Both the position numbers and the translations under genes were made by a program. The notes under the pieces were generated by a model. The model was not told the origin of the DNA. It saw only the letters and a program-made list of their open reading frames with translations, and searched no databases. DNA of 64,000 bases from Candolleomyces eurysporus (taxonomy: Eukaryota > Basidiomycota > Agaricomycetes > Agaricales > Psathyrellaceae): assembly GCA_027579435.1 (NCBI GenBank), contig JANBPK010000726.1, positions 186,001 to 250,000 on the forward strand. The letters run 5' to 3'. Below, one piece after another: positions 11,836-22,972 of this stretch (positions within the stretch are counted from its first letter, which is position 1; every line of letters begins with the position of its first letter).

Positions 11836-13673
11836 TCAACATCTTACAACTCTCCCCTGACACCTCATCCTCTTCACCTCCTCCACCCACTTCTCCTCAT
11901 CGAACTGGACATGAGGTAGTCGAAGCTCCACATGCACTGGTGTCACGGTGCCACCCTCAGCCCGATCGAGAGCCATGCAAGGCTCGCCTTCCAAGCACCT
12001 CTGTAAGACCTTTTGAGTTTGTCGAGTCGAAGAATTCCTCCCGCCAGGACTTGAAGACGACGACGCGGTGACGCCGATACAAACCTCCTCCAACAAAGGT
12101 GCCTTCACCCGCTCGAAAATCGGCCGAAGGGGCACCGCATCCAGTGTCGCGATTCCGAGTCGTTTCAGGTGCGGGAGGTGGATCGGTGTCGCCGCCTTCC
12201 CCTCCGCCTCGCTGCTGGCATTCGAGTCAGGCTTCCAAAACTCCAACTCCCATTCGACCTCGACGTTCCACTCCCACCCTTCCCACAACTTGAGCTTCAC
12301 GTCCACTTCTTCTAACGCGTTTTCGTTTTCGGAGGAGCGGGATTGCAGGATGGAGAGGAAGCGGCTGGGCGAAGTCGGGTCTTGAATTTTCAGAATACGC
12401 TCGTCTCTATCCTCCGAGTGGATGAGAGCAGAACACTCTGGCGCAGATGCAGGTCGTCCAGGTAGTGAAGATCGAAGGAATTTGTGAACCCCCGCCTGCA
12501 AAGCGCGTATCCGGGCTTTGGTCTCCCCCNGCATCTCTCTCCTTGTCTTTCTCCCTCCCTCGCTTCCGACCCTTCCCCCGCCACCGCCCCCCCGAACGCC
12601 TTGACTTCGCCCCTGACCTTCACCCTTGCCTCCTTAAGCGCTTCTTCGGCCTTCCGGTGCTCGTATGCGCGTGATAGGTGATACCGCAAGTGCGAGACGT
12701 GTTGGGAGACGCTGGGTGGGAGGATGTACCGGTTTGAGGTTGCGTCGAAGATGAGGTCAAATGTTTCTTTGGATTGAGGAAGCCGAGGGCGTTCCTCAGG
12801 TTCAAGGCTAAACTGTGGGTCTGCGAGGGGTTGAGCAAGTGGAAGAGGTGGCTGAGCCGCGAGGGCTGGTTCGGTTTCTGTGCCGTCGTCTTCGAGAATT
12901 GCGAGTGTAGCAGTGGTGGAAAGGGAGGAGGAAGCAGTTCCAGCCAGAGGTCTGATCACAAGAAGCCGCTCCCCCGGATTCCCAGGTGTAATCAAGGGTG
13001 GACTCGGGGGAGGCGAAGGGAATGCATTGGTGCAATCAAGTTCGAGGCCCGTTTCTCTTTCTAATGATTTTACTGGTTCTTCGACTTCAACCTGTTCCTG
13101 TTCGACGTTGAGAGTCGCCGCTGGCTCCGACTCGGTAAGTGGCAAACAAACCGATCCGCGCGGTGTAGGCGCGTTCGACTCGTCCCATTCGAACAGCTTT
13201 CGGAACGCGATTACTGGATTTTGTAGGTTAAAAGGCGTAGGATGGTTGGCGTTGGTGAATGCCAAAGCACGAGGTGTATCGCATCCTTCATCTTTTTCTT
13301 GCATTGCAGCATCCAAAGACGCCAACTGGGGTTGAGAGCAGGGTGATGGCACAGTGAGGTGAGTATCGGTTTTGACGTCCATTGATGGGTCTGCTGCCTT
13401 TGTTTCGAGTAAGGAGGTGATGGAAGTGAGAGGAGAAGGGAACGAGGAGGGAGTGGGGGAGAAGGAGACGGGGCATGGTGGAGAAGGAGACGCTGGCTCG
13501 GGAAGAGGAATCTTATACGACTCCGAGGAAGCAACGGCGAAGGAAGAGCCATCCACACCAACGAGATATTTCCGCCTTTGAAGGTATCGCGTGACGACGA
13601 CCCCGGTTACCCACACGACCGCGACGGAGGGTAGGGCACACCACAGTGCCGTTGAGGACATCGTGGTTGTCAT
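11836..13673 (-). CDS. Membrane-anchored coiled-coil protein (TM-coil), copy C
   Basis: Best-preserved member of a local six-copy family; I do not recognise a named family. Order: a single N-terminal hydrophobic helix (ALPSVAVVWVTGVVVTRYL) followed by basic residues, a long Ser/Pro-rich region, a 'NRYILPPSVSQHVSHL' block, a Lys/Arg/Glu-rich coiled coil (YEHRKAEEALKEARVKVRG), and a C-terminal region with Leu-rich strands (HLPHLKRLGIATLDAVPL) resembling the LRR-like ends of agaricomycete F-box proteins. Two extra bases, in a G7 run near 12590 and at the N at 12530, break the frame inside the coil. Both lie in G runs and are probably artefacts, since copy G reads straight through. The start at 13673 (MTTTMSS) is preferred over the ATG at 13844 because a TATA box lies just inside the latter. 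Head-to-head with the RING gene. Confidence 0.65.
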
Positions 13674-14980
13674 AGACGGAGATGTTGTGTTATGAAAGAA
13701 ATTGAGTGAACGATAGCCGTTTGAGAGTGGAAGAGTCGCCGACACAATCGATCCGAAAGGATATGATGATAAAGTAGATGCGAATGGGAACGGAGAAGGG
13801 AGGGAGAGGAAGGGAGGCGTTCGGGCGTTTATAAAGCTCAGCATTGTGGCGATGGGTTGCTCTGCTTTGTTGGTGATTGGATTAATGATTAAAATGGTTG
13901 GTACGAGTAGTGAGCCACACATCTTGTTGAGCCAGGATGACTCGAATACACAAAGGAGACTTACTGTGCTTCACTGGATATCAAAGATGGATCAGCGTTG
14001 ACTGCCGTATAGCGACGAATATATCTGGTTCGGATACTGAAGGGAGTTCCTGAGTCGCGGTGCTCGGTGCTGTATGATGGTGCGAACGGAATGGAGGCCT
14101 TCTGGCTGACGGTGAAGAAGTGTGGGCCAGCGCTCGTATATATTTGCTACCACCGTTGTTATGGGTGCGACCAATACCAGAATTGCTTTGACAAGCCCTT
14201 GAGCGTGTTGCTATCTGGGTCCTAGCGTTGACAATAACTGTCTTGTTCTTCTTTCAGTGGGGCGCTCGTGCTACCTATTCTGCATCAAAAGAAAACGATT
14301 GACACCGGAGAGTGGAAGGATAAGTATCCTAGAGAACTGGTAGTCATGGAAGGAAAGGACAACGGGTCCATGGTCGTAGGGCAAGGGCAATCCTTACCTT
14401 TGTTGGATGTTGACAGTGATGTCAGCGTGCTGTCTGCAGAGAGCTCATTAATTTCGCTCCGTCGGACTCTTCTTCCCCAAACGTGCGTTTCATATTGCGG
14501 ATCGATGGGTCGAAGGGCGTATATCGTAGGTTTGCGGGTTGCCGGTGGGTGAGGATGGTCCGAGAAGCAAATCTGACGGCTATTATCCCACCGAGTCGTT
14601 AGTGGGGCCCTATTTCAGCATTTGAAGTCGCACCTTCTGCATGATGGCTGCAGCAAATGCCATTCTCGAGACCAACACGGCAGCAGGACGGACGGAAGAA
14701 AGGCAAGGACGCAGCAAGGACGACGAGGGTGCTTCGGACGAAGTATTGAGGCCCGGACGCGGACCGCCATATGATCGGCGTATTAGCAGCCAAATTAGCC
14801 GGCCAACCTCTCCTCCAACCACGACCATCGTCAAGCGCGCATGGGCCACACTCCGTCTTGAGTTTCCTATTCCCCAGAAGGTCTGTCTGCAATAACGTCT
14901 CGCTGTATCTACACTCCTGAAGCCACTCTCGCATAGCCACTCCATTTCGCAACTATAATCCCAATTCAATTGGTAATCCA
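13674..14980. promoter_or_regulatory. Divergent spacer between TM-coil C and the RING gene
   Basis: No gene is seen. This is the parent-like version of the spacer found in all units. TTTATAAA at 13828-13835 with a CT-rich tract on its reverse-strand side is a plausible core promoter for the TM-coil gene. A conserved tatatat element lies near 14135. The last 60 bases before the RING ATG recur upstream of NACHT B, F, G and H. Confidence 0.55.
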
Positions 14981-17397
14981 ATGAGCACGTCAAACGCAGC
15001 CTTCATCCAAGGCTCGAGCTCCACCAGTTCACAATCAACCACAACCTCCATCCCAGACGAGATCATTATACCGGACAGCGACGAATACGAAGACCCTCTA
15101 CCTATCCCCACCACCACACGCAACCGCATCCCTCGATCCGAGTCTCGAGGTGCTAGTGCGAGTGCTAGCGCTCGCTCATCGAGGTCTGGGTCAGTGGCAG
15201 GTAGCCTCCCTGGCTCCAGAGCTGCTTCTCTGTCTGGCTCAAGGAGATTTTCTCCTTCACGATCGGGCATAGACCAGAGTAGCAGCGCCAGGAGCGGGAG
15301 TAGGAGTAAGAGGAAAGGCAAACGAGTCCCGGCCAAAACGGAATATGGAGGAGAAGAGACGGAGATGACTGCCGGACCCTCGCGCATGGTCGAAGATACA
15401 GTGGCCATAGACGTGAAGGGGAAAGGCAAAGGGAAGAAACGACAACGGTCTCTTGGCTCCGAGGACGAAGAAGAACAAGAAGAGCTGAGACCTGCACCCC
15501 CTCGTCACCCTTTCGGATGGCGGTCACCTTCCATTGACTCGATTCCTCCAACACAGGACTCGCAACACCCTCTTCCTCCAGACTCCCAAACCTCCGCAAT
15601 CCTCGGGCCTTTCACGTCCACCACCGAACCAGAACATATAAGCGCCGAGAGTGCGACTGCGAATCCGGGTGGCAGTCCGACATTCAGCGATATCCTCAAC
15701 AGCGCACAAGAGCGTATTACACACAACTCTTCTTCTACTCTACGTTCCCCGGAGCTATCTTTTACCGACATCGACGACGACGACCTCGACAATGACGAAT
15801 CTTTCGCCCAACACATCGCAGCGACGAGCAGGAGTAGCAGGTCGAGTATCCGAATCGAGGAATTGCTTAACGGTCCTGAACCGTCATCCTCGACGTGGTT
15901 CTTGAACCGGGAAGACGATGTTCACTCGCACGGGTTTGCCAATGAGGTGAACTCGTTTGAGGATTTTTATCCTCCTTCGACTTCCGGTGCTGCTTCGACG
16001 ACTTCGTATGGGCAGGAACGAGAGCAATATGCCTCGACTTCCACTTCCATTTCAAGACCGTCAGCATCAATGGATACGACCACGAATAATGCGAACTCGA
16101 ATTCAGTTAGAAGAGCGGAAACACTCAGCGACTTTGCCAACGAACCGAACCCTTTCGACGACTGGTATCCTCCAACCTCGACTTCAGCATCTACGTTCAC
16201 CGCAAACCCAACGAACGCGATCCCTACGAGTACTAGTACGGAAATGAGTGCAAGTACAAATACGAACTCGACCCTCCTACGAAGGCGCGCAGAATCACTC
16301 GCAGACTTATTCCGGGACGCGATAGGGGACGACCACGAGTCATACATCATGCCGGAGCCCTCCAATTCCAACGCCGGCAGGACATCGGGATCCAGCTCCG
16401 CAAGCGCAAGTGCGAATGCAGGTCCTAGCGCTAGCAATTTAGACCTCGATGGAAGGACGGCGTGGGATCTGGGCTCACCCTTCGGTCGCGGCTATGGCGG
16501 CAGCGACCCTTCAAGCTACAGTGGAGGTGGAGGTGGAGGTGCGGTAGCGGGATCCTCGTCTTCTGCTGGTGCTGGGTCTTCGACTTTGGCAATGGCATCT
16601 GGGTCAGGATTGGGTTCCTCCATAGCTCCTCAACCAGTTCCGGCATCGTCGAGCGTCGACCCCTCCTCGTCCGCGGCCGGTGCGGATGCGGATGAGTTTG
16701 GTGGCGTAGTAGAGGAAATCGAAATCGCTGAAGAACCGACCGGGAGGAGTAGCAGGAGGAACGGGGGNTAAAAGCAAAGGAAAAGGGAGGCAGTTGGCTA
16801 CCTGGACTGGGGCGTCGTCTTCGTCTGGCGCGGGTGCGAACGCTGGGGCGTCTTCCTCCTCTTCCTCCTCCGCTCCCTCGGCAGGTGCTGCGTCTTCTTC
16901 TTCAGCTGCAACTGCGACTGCCCCGTCCACCACTGTCCCCACAACCACTTTAACGACAGCAGCAGCAGCAAAACCCACCACGCCAGCGCCAACACCATCT
17001 GCGGAACCACTCTCGGAATACACCTGCCCCTATATGCTTCTTCCCGCCGACAAACGCGACGATCACACCCTGCGGACACGTATGCTGCGGCGAATGTCTC
17101 TTCAGCGCTGTCAAAGCCGGGCAGGCGAGAAACGCGCCCGCCTTGGGCGGGGGTTTCGCTGGTCTAGGTGGTCTAGCAGGGTTCGGAGGCGGAGCAGGAG
17201 GAGGGCCGCTCGGGCCTATGGGGGTCGCGTTGGGTATAGGCACGGGGAGAGGGAGAGGAAGGGGAGGAGGTGCAGCGGGGCAAGCACAGATGAGTAATGG
17301 AGCCTTGTGTCCTGTGTGTAGAGCCCCGATCCCGGGGTGGGATGGGAGAGGCGGGGGTGTGATTGGGTTGAAGGTTAGGACTGTTATTAGTATTTGA
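14981..17397 (+). CDS. RING-finger E3 ubiquitin ligase, Slx8/RNF4-like (two frame breaks)
   Basis: A very long Ser/Thr-rich, partly acidic N-terminus ends in a C-terminal C3HC4 RING. The ligand pattern is visible: C-P-I-C, then CGHVCCGEC, then, after an unusually long Gly-rich loop of about 70 residues, CPVCRAPIPGW. Related fungal Slx8-type proteins are SUMO-targeted ubiquitin ligases in the nucleus; assignment to that group is inferred from the RING and the disordered acidic N-terminus. Two frame breaks occur: an N after five G at 16768, and one extra C in 'tgcccctatatgc' near 17034, exactly between the first two zinc ligands. Removing one base at each restores a continuous protein of about 800 residues. 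Both sit in homopolymers, so error is more likely than decay. The promoter and first codons of this gene recur upstream of the NACHT copies. Confidence 0.75.
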
Positions 17398-18294
17398 GGT
17401 GCTCGGTGAGGGTAGTACAATCAGGGATTGGAGTGATTGGTCGTTTAGAACTATAGTTAAATGTATCAGTACGTGCATTTATAAATGGCCTACGTTAATG
17501 CAGCTCATACATGCACTCTACTAAAGTCAAGTCGGTTGTGCAACCTGCTAAACCATGCGAAATGCGGCTAGATATTTCGCTAACGGAGCGATCAGATGCG
17601 CAAATTAAATCCCACAGAATCCCCGGGCCCTAGCCAGCGCAAGGTGGCTGCTGCGCACTCGGATCCTAACTTTAGACAGTTTTACCTCGACCCAGAGCTT
17701 CACGTTTCATGGTGTCGGCAGGTGGGTTTCGAGGTTAGCGTTAACGTTTTCCCCCGCAACTACTACGTGCGAGAGCTAAAAATAGCTCTGAATATTTTGC
17801 TGTTTGACAGACAGCGTGAATTTGAATATCCGAGTCTCCGGACTCTCGGGTTTCCAGAAATTCGGGAGCATGTCTGTCCGCGACCTCTTACTACTCGGAT
17901 TCCAATCCAACGTCTGGGTACGTCGAAAATCAGTTCTTACTGACCATCGTGCTCCTGCATCACCACCCCATCCCTGCTGAGGCCAGCTGACCGGTGGACA
18001 GCGAGGACTGATTGATCCGCCCGTACTCAATCTTCATGTCAAGATCCAGGGACACACACTTGTTCTCGAATGGATGGGTCAGGCGGCGGCGAGCGAATAT
18101 ATAAAGAATGATGATGGCGACCGTAACTCCCAGAGTCTCTCTTTTCTTCCCCGCATTGACATACCTTCGATACTCGCCACCGTCCGTGGTGAAAGTTGAA
18201 GGCGTCGTCTCGTCCTCCGAGCCTCGTTGAATTATTGGCCTCCTTTGGTGGCCAACCTCACGTTCTTTTACCCCCTCACATTCTTTGAATAATC
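17398..18294. promoter_or_regulatory. RING 3' flank and lectin-gene promoter
   Basis: No gene is supported; an open frame at 17596-17943 shows no recognisable features. A clear TATATAAA lies at 18098-18105, followed by a pyrimidine-rich tract (ctctcttttcttcccc) about 35 nt downstream. Both are well placed for the secreted-protein gene starting at 18295. Confidence 0.5.
18098..18105 (+). promoter_or_regulatory. TATA box of secreted lectin-like gene
   Basis: TATATAAA lies about 190 bp before the ATG and is followed by a CT-rich tract and a likely transcription start region. Confidence 0.5.
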
Positions 18295-20108
18295 ATGCTC
18301 TCGGGCACGTTTACGCTCTTGGTTGCGTATGCGCTGTCGTTGGCTTTGCCAGCGGCTGCGCAGACCCCTGAGTAAGTGCTTCCCGGCATCCCTAAGGCTT
18401 GAGTACAGTGAATGAACATCGAAAGGTTCACAGGGCAGCTCCTTCTGCAACCGTCGCTGAACAACAGTAAGTGTTGCTCAATCCCGCTTTCGTCCCGCTA
18501 AAGCACCAACTCATCCATCCCCCCAGATAAATGCTTAACCGCCGCCTCCGACTCCAACGGTGCCCAAGTTACCATCCAGACCTGCACCGGCGCCGCAGCC
18601 CAAAAGTGGACCTTCACCGGTGGCACCGTTCGTGTCTTCAGCAACAAATGTCTGGATGTCACGGATGGTCTCAACAAAGATGGGACCAAGCTCCAAGTCT
18701 GGACTTGCTCTGCGAATAACGCCAACCAGCAGTGGTACTACAACAAGTGGGATAACCTCCTCAGCTGGACCGGCAAGGGCAAGTGTGTCGACGTCCCTGA
18801 GGGGAACTTGTCCGATGGGAACAGGGTGAGTTTCGAGTTGTTTCAAGTGTCCCCTCCCCGAGCTCTGATCGAACTCGAAATCAAAAAATCAATATTTGAA
18901 CTGACGTTTTGATATCTCTCCCGGTTTGTGTGTGTGTAGCTTCAGGTTTGGGGCTGCTACAACAAGAACCCCAACCAGGTCTGGTACACCGGCTACCGTC
19001 CCAACGCCCTCCCCGACAAGTCCCAGAACGGCCAGTACGGAACGAATACGTGCGGTACGGGCTCCAGCCAGTCGAGCAACTGCCAGACTGCTTGGATCAA
19101 GTGGGTGTTTTTTTTTATTCTATCAAGATCGCCTCTACTGAGCGCTGATCTTGTCGACGTCTGTCATCACTCAACTATCACCATCTTACAGCTCCGGATC
19201 TGATTTCTGCCTCTGGGCTCCCCCTTATCCCGGTAAAATCGGCGACACAGAACGAGTGGCCGTCGCTTGGTGCAGCAAGTCCGGCCGTGGAACGCGCACC
19301 ATCCCCAACGGCACGTTGAAGGGTGTGCACTTCGTCAAGACCAATGAATACGTTCAGGTTACTGGTGTCGGTGACTTCACCAAGATGAACATCCCCAAGG
19401 GAGATGACGGAGGTGAATTGGATAACCGTGGTGCTGATGGTACGTCTTTATTCCCGCATTACGATTTTTGGTATGAGTTTTATTGACTGGTGGATTATAG
19501 GCAAGGGTAACCCAAGTATGTCGCTTTTCTATTCTCTCTCCCGGACGTGCGTTTCCTAAACGTATTTGGTTTTCAGTCGGAGGTTTGGTATTCGGAAACA
19601 CCTTTGGCGCTGGTTTGCAATACCACGAGTGGACTTCCTTCATCTCCGAGAAGGAATTCTGCTTCCGCGCCTGCATTGGTCCCCGCTCTAAGCAACTTTG
19701 CAACCACATCTACGACGTCATGGGTTGCTGGTGGGTGAGTACACTTTCAACGCTGTCTGTACGGAGGTCAAAATAACTAAACTGCCCTTTTTTCCTTCTT
19801 TCCTTTCTCAGAATATCCCTGCCAACTACGACGCCAACGTCTACGAAGAGTGCGTCGGCGACCCCGCCACACCTATGGGTGTCTACGGCACCTCGACGTG
19901 GTACCAAGGTGTCAGCCCCACCCCCGCTCGCCACCCTCCCCCCAAGTCGAGCAACTGCAAGCCTCTCCCAAGTGTCTCCGTTGGACCCGTTGTGGCGAGG
20001 CGTGGAGAAGATGGGCATTCCGGGTTCGCAAAGAGGCACCATGAAGCTCGTGGACCCCATCCTGTTGCTCTTCCGTTCCCTGGAGCTACTCCCCCTCCTG
20101 TCCTCTAA
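18295..20108 (+). CDS. Secreted ricin-B-lectin / macrophage-activating-glycoprotein-like protein
   Basis: Eight exons with consistent GT-AG introns: 18295-18371, 18426-18466, 18527-18825, 18940-19100, 19192-19439, 19501-19515, 19577-19734, 19812-20108. They predict about 431 residues. A signal peptide (LLVAYALSLALPAAAQ) is followed by a ricin-B trefoil with repeated QxW-type motifs (QKWTF, QQWYY, QVWYT) and paired cysteines. The second half is Cys-rich and carries motifs such as SDFCLWAPP, HEWTSFISEKEFCFRAC and CNHIYDVMGCWW. These match the widespread basidiomycete family annotated as 'macrophage activating glycoprotein'. The C-terminus is Pro/His-rich. Known for such proteins: secretion and glycan binding; the biological role is unclear. 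One exon is only 15 nt long. It is single-copy between the two amplified arms. Confidence 0.88.
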
Positions 20109-20461
20109 GATCTTCTCGTTCAAGGTGGTGTAAGCTCGGTGTTGCTCGCGATTCATCGTCCGACTTTTTGAAATTCCCCGGACTATATATTCAGTTACGT
20201 ATGTATGTAGTAGGTAACTACCACAAATAATATCGTGCTTTTGACGTCTGTTGTCCTTCTGTTGAGTGGCAGTCAATTGAAAAAGTTGTCGTGTCTGTAG
20301 GTTCCTGCCAGTGGAACCTGACAGTGGATGTTTGTTTCCAGCAAATAGAAGTGCTCATCAGATGCGCCTCGCGTCCAGCATTCTTGGTTGCCATTCGCCG
20401 CAACGTTGTTCAAAGGCTCACCACGATTGCGACTATTGAAAACCCAGAACAAGCTTCAAAA
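20109..20461. other. Short intergenic region
   Basis: It holds the 3' flank of the secreted-protein gene and the leader of the F-box gene. A frame runs into the F-box ORF from 20291, but nothing in it resembles the F-box family upstream of the Met at 20462. Confidence 0.5.
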
Positions 20462-22262
20462 ATGCGTAACCTCCCGTTGGACCTTCAACTTGCTGTCATG
20501 GAACACTTGGACGCCCGGGACATTGTTCACCTCGAGCTGGTCCGTGGATTTTGGACCCTATGTGATCTCGTGTTGCTGACTCCTGATTCTCATCTAGACC
20601 TGCAGGCAGCTTCACGATGTCATTACAAAACCCGCATTAGCAGGAGTTATATGGCGACACTGCTTGCGCCGATACTGCATTCAGAACAACCTGTTCTGGC
20701 CCTCTTTCGGCAAGCTCAAACGAGCTGACGAGCTGAAAGACGCTTGTACCGCCGGATATCGACTCTACAAATCGTATGAACGTGCTACAAGGGAGGACCC
20801 TAGCGCTAGTGGAGATGTCGACACCCACATTTCCTGCCAAATCACCCAGCTTTCGGTTCGACTCGTGCCGGCGCATTCCGAGGAACAAGAAATCCGTCAT
20901 ATGCATTTGGTTCCAGGGGGAAGATTTTTGGTTGCTTGCCATGGAATGAAATGGCTATGCGTGTGGGATCTGGCCCCGAAAGATGGTCGACGAGGGTCAG
21001 AGTTTGAACCGAGACTTTTACTGCAGCACAGGATCGAAGGATTCCGGGGTGTTGAATACATAGGCGTGACGGACGACACCAGTCTCGTTATTCTCGTCAC
21101 AGCAACTTCAGCCAATACCCTTACCCTGTGAGTTACTCTGTTTCTAGTCCAAGATCAAGTCTCCTAATGAACACGTATCAAAACTCCGAACTAGGGCTAC
21201 TAACGATTCTGAAGACCTGGTTTCGATGTACGAGCTTTTGCAGCTGAATTTTGAGGAGGAAACTGGCTTCTCTCTCGAAAGTCTCGGCCGGCTTTCTATC
21301 ATCATTCCCGATGAGACCGTTTCATTGAAATCCGTTTCGTGTTGTCAGAACAAGGTCACCTTTTATCTTAGTGACTTCACAACGTTGGTCTGGGACGTTC
21401 GCCACCGTCAAGTCTCTGGGTGGAAACTTCAAGATGTAACCTACGTATTTGAGGTGTGTCTTGTGCTCAGATCCTTTGGCCCCCGTTGATATTCAATCGA
21501 TTCCACCAGTGTTTTTATCTCCCGTGCTTCATTTTCTACATCGACCCGGATGGCTTGCACGCCGTAGCCATTCCTCCATTTCGACCCATCGAGAACAATA
21601 TTATCTCGAGTGCTGCATTCTCCAATACTCAACTTACTCCTTCGTTTACATTCCTTCACCACCGTCAGCATCGGCCACCCGTAGTGAGACGCGTCTTTGC
21701 ACCGGACGCCTGCAATCCGCGCCTCCCGAGCATCAACAAAGGCGATGGACTTCTGTACGAAATCGAAGAATCCACCCCTACGCCCGATCCCATATGCTGG
21801 CAAGCTGGGAGAGTGGTTTATCGATACCGATTCGACTCTCACCCTGACAATCCTGCCCAGAGTACTTTGCGCCTTTTGGAGGTGGCCACTCCCCGTCTTC
21901 CACCCAAAGTTCAGACTAGCTCAATGAGCGATCTTAACCAACACTCCTACCAAGGATGCAACGGTCGTCTCGGCTCTGTGCGGACGGAATATTTTTACCG
22001 TTTTGGGCCGACAAATTCACTCTTCCTCGCTTTTTCGTCCTATTTCGACCCATCCCCACCTTCCTCACTCAACTCGAGCATTATTCGTCACACTGATCTC
22101 CACTTTGTTCGCCTGGTAAACCGCCCTTGGTCGAATGATACCCTTAGAGCCGCCTGGACCTGTGAGCTCTGTCTAAGCTCAGGGACGGCTGTGGCTCTTT
22201 GGGACTTGGACGGGGATAATGCTAGTACCTCGCTGATCATGTACACACTGCGATCTGCGTGA
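20462..22262 (+). CDS. F-box protein with propeller-like C-terminus
   Basis: Four exons (20462-20539, 20598-21127, 21195-21453, 21510-22262), joined by introns of 56-67 nt with consistent phases, give about 539 residues. The N-terminus is a classic F-box (LPLDLQLAVMEHLDARDIV), continued after intron 1 as TCRQLHDVITKPALAGVIW. The rest contains short repeats ending in W-D (LCVWDLAP, TLVWDVRH, VALWDLDGD), suggesting a beta-propeller-like substrate-binding region. Known for the family: adaptor in SCF ubiquitin ligase, binding Skp1 through the F-box. The substrate is unknown. Intron 1 has a less common GTCCGT donor. Where a paralogous remnant at 44039-44330 continues reading (CARIDALIQ), this gene has a TGA, so it may be slightly truncated. 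Confidence 0.75.
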
Positions 22263-22389
22263 ATAGATGCACTCGTTCGGAACACCATTAGCGACAAGTC
22301 TCAATTTGCGTGAAGCTGTGCGCGTCGTCGACACCTTCAGCATGGCAGACGTTACTTGAAATGTGGAATTTTCGTCACATCGCTGTCGC

Positions 22390-22600
22390 ACCACAGGTAT
22401 GGCCGTAGCTGTAGGCCCTCAACCTTAAGGAGGCAACCCTCAAGCGAATCACCTATCATCCTTGCCAACGAGATTACCGTCCTCGTTTTGGTTGAAAGCA
22501 ACTTCATCTTATCGACTCGACGACACTGGTTTGGGATGTTCTCCACTGCTAAGTATCTGGATGAAAACTTCAAAATGTTGCCTAGGTACGTCATTGTTCA
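22390..22600 (+). pseudogene. Remnant of a second F-box/propeller gene (exon-3 fragment)
   Basis: The sequence around 22500-22590 matches the end of exon 3 of the preceding gene: 'TTLVWDV', a changed 'RHRQVSG' and 'KLQ', then the splice region. It has in-frame stops (for example in place of the Gln after His-Cys). The upstream 22400-22490 resembles the preceding part of that exon. It is a decayed duplicate of part of the neighbour. Confidence 0.6.
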
Positions 22601-22972
22601 AAGGAAACTGGTGCACTTATACAACATGATGTATCAAGATCAGAATGGGAGCTGAACCAAGTGAATTGAATCTTGGGTGGAGTATTCCATACGCTTCAAG
22701 CAATCAGTCTTCTTTCCACCTTACGAATAATGTAAATATAGGCGTAAAACGAAATGCATATTCACCCACCCATGCGTGAAATAGTCTCCCTGTTACAAGA
22801 TACCCCAATTCGAACAAACAGTCCCTCGAAAGGTACGATTAAGTCGTAGGCCTGACGGTTGGCAATTGGCGCGCTTGTGCCTTCAGCCTCGCGATAAGGC
22901 AAAATCTTCTACTTGTCGCGTTGCACTGAGCCAATTCTGGAGGAGAGAAGCCAAGGGGTTGAGGAGTTTGAG

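Noticed and set aside
15165..15599. Reverse-strand frames within the RING gene
   Set aside because: They result from the Ser-rich codon bias of the RING gene and have no features of their own.
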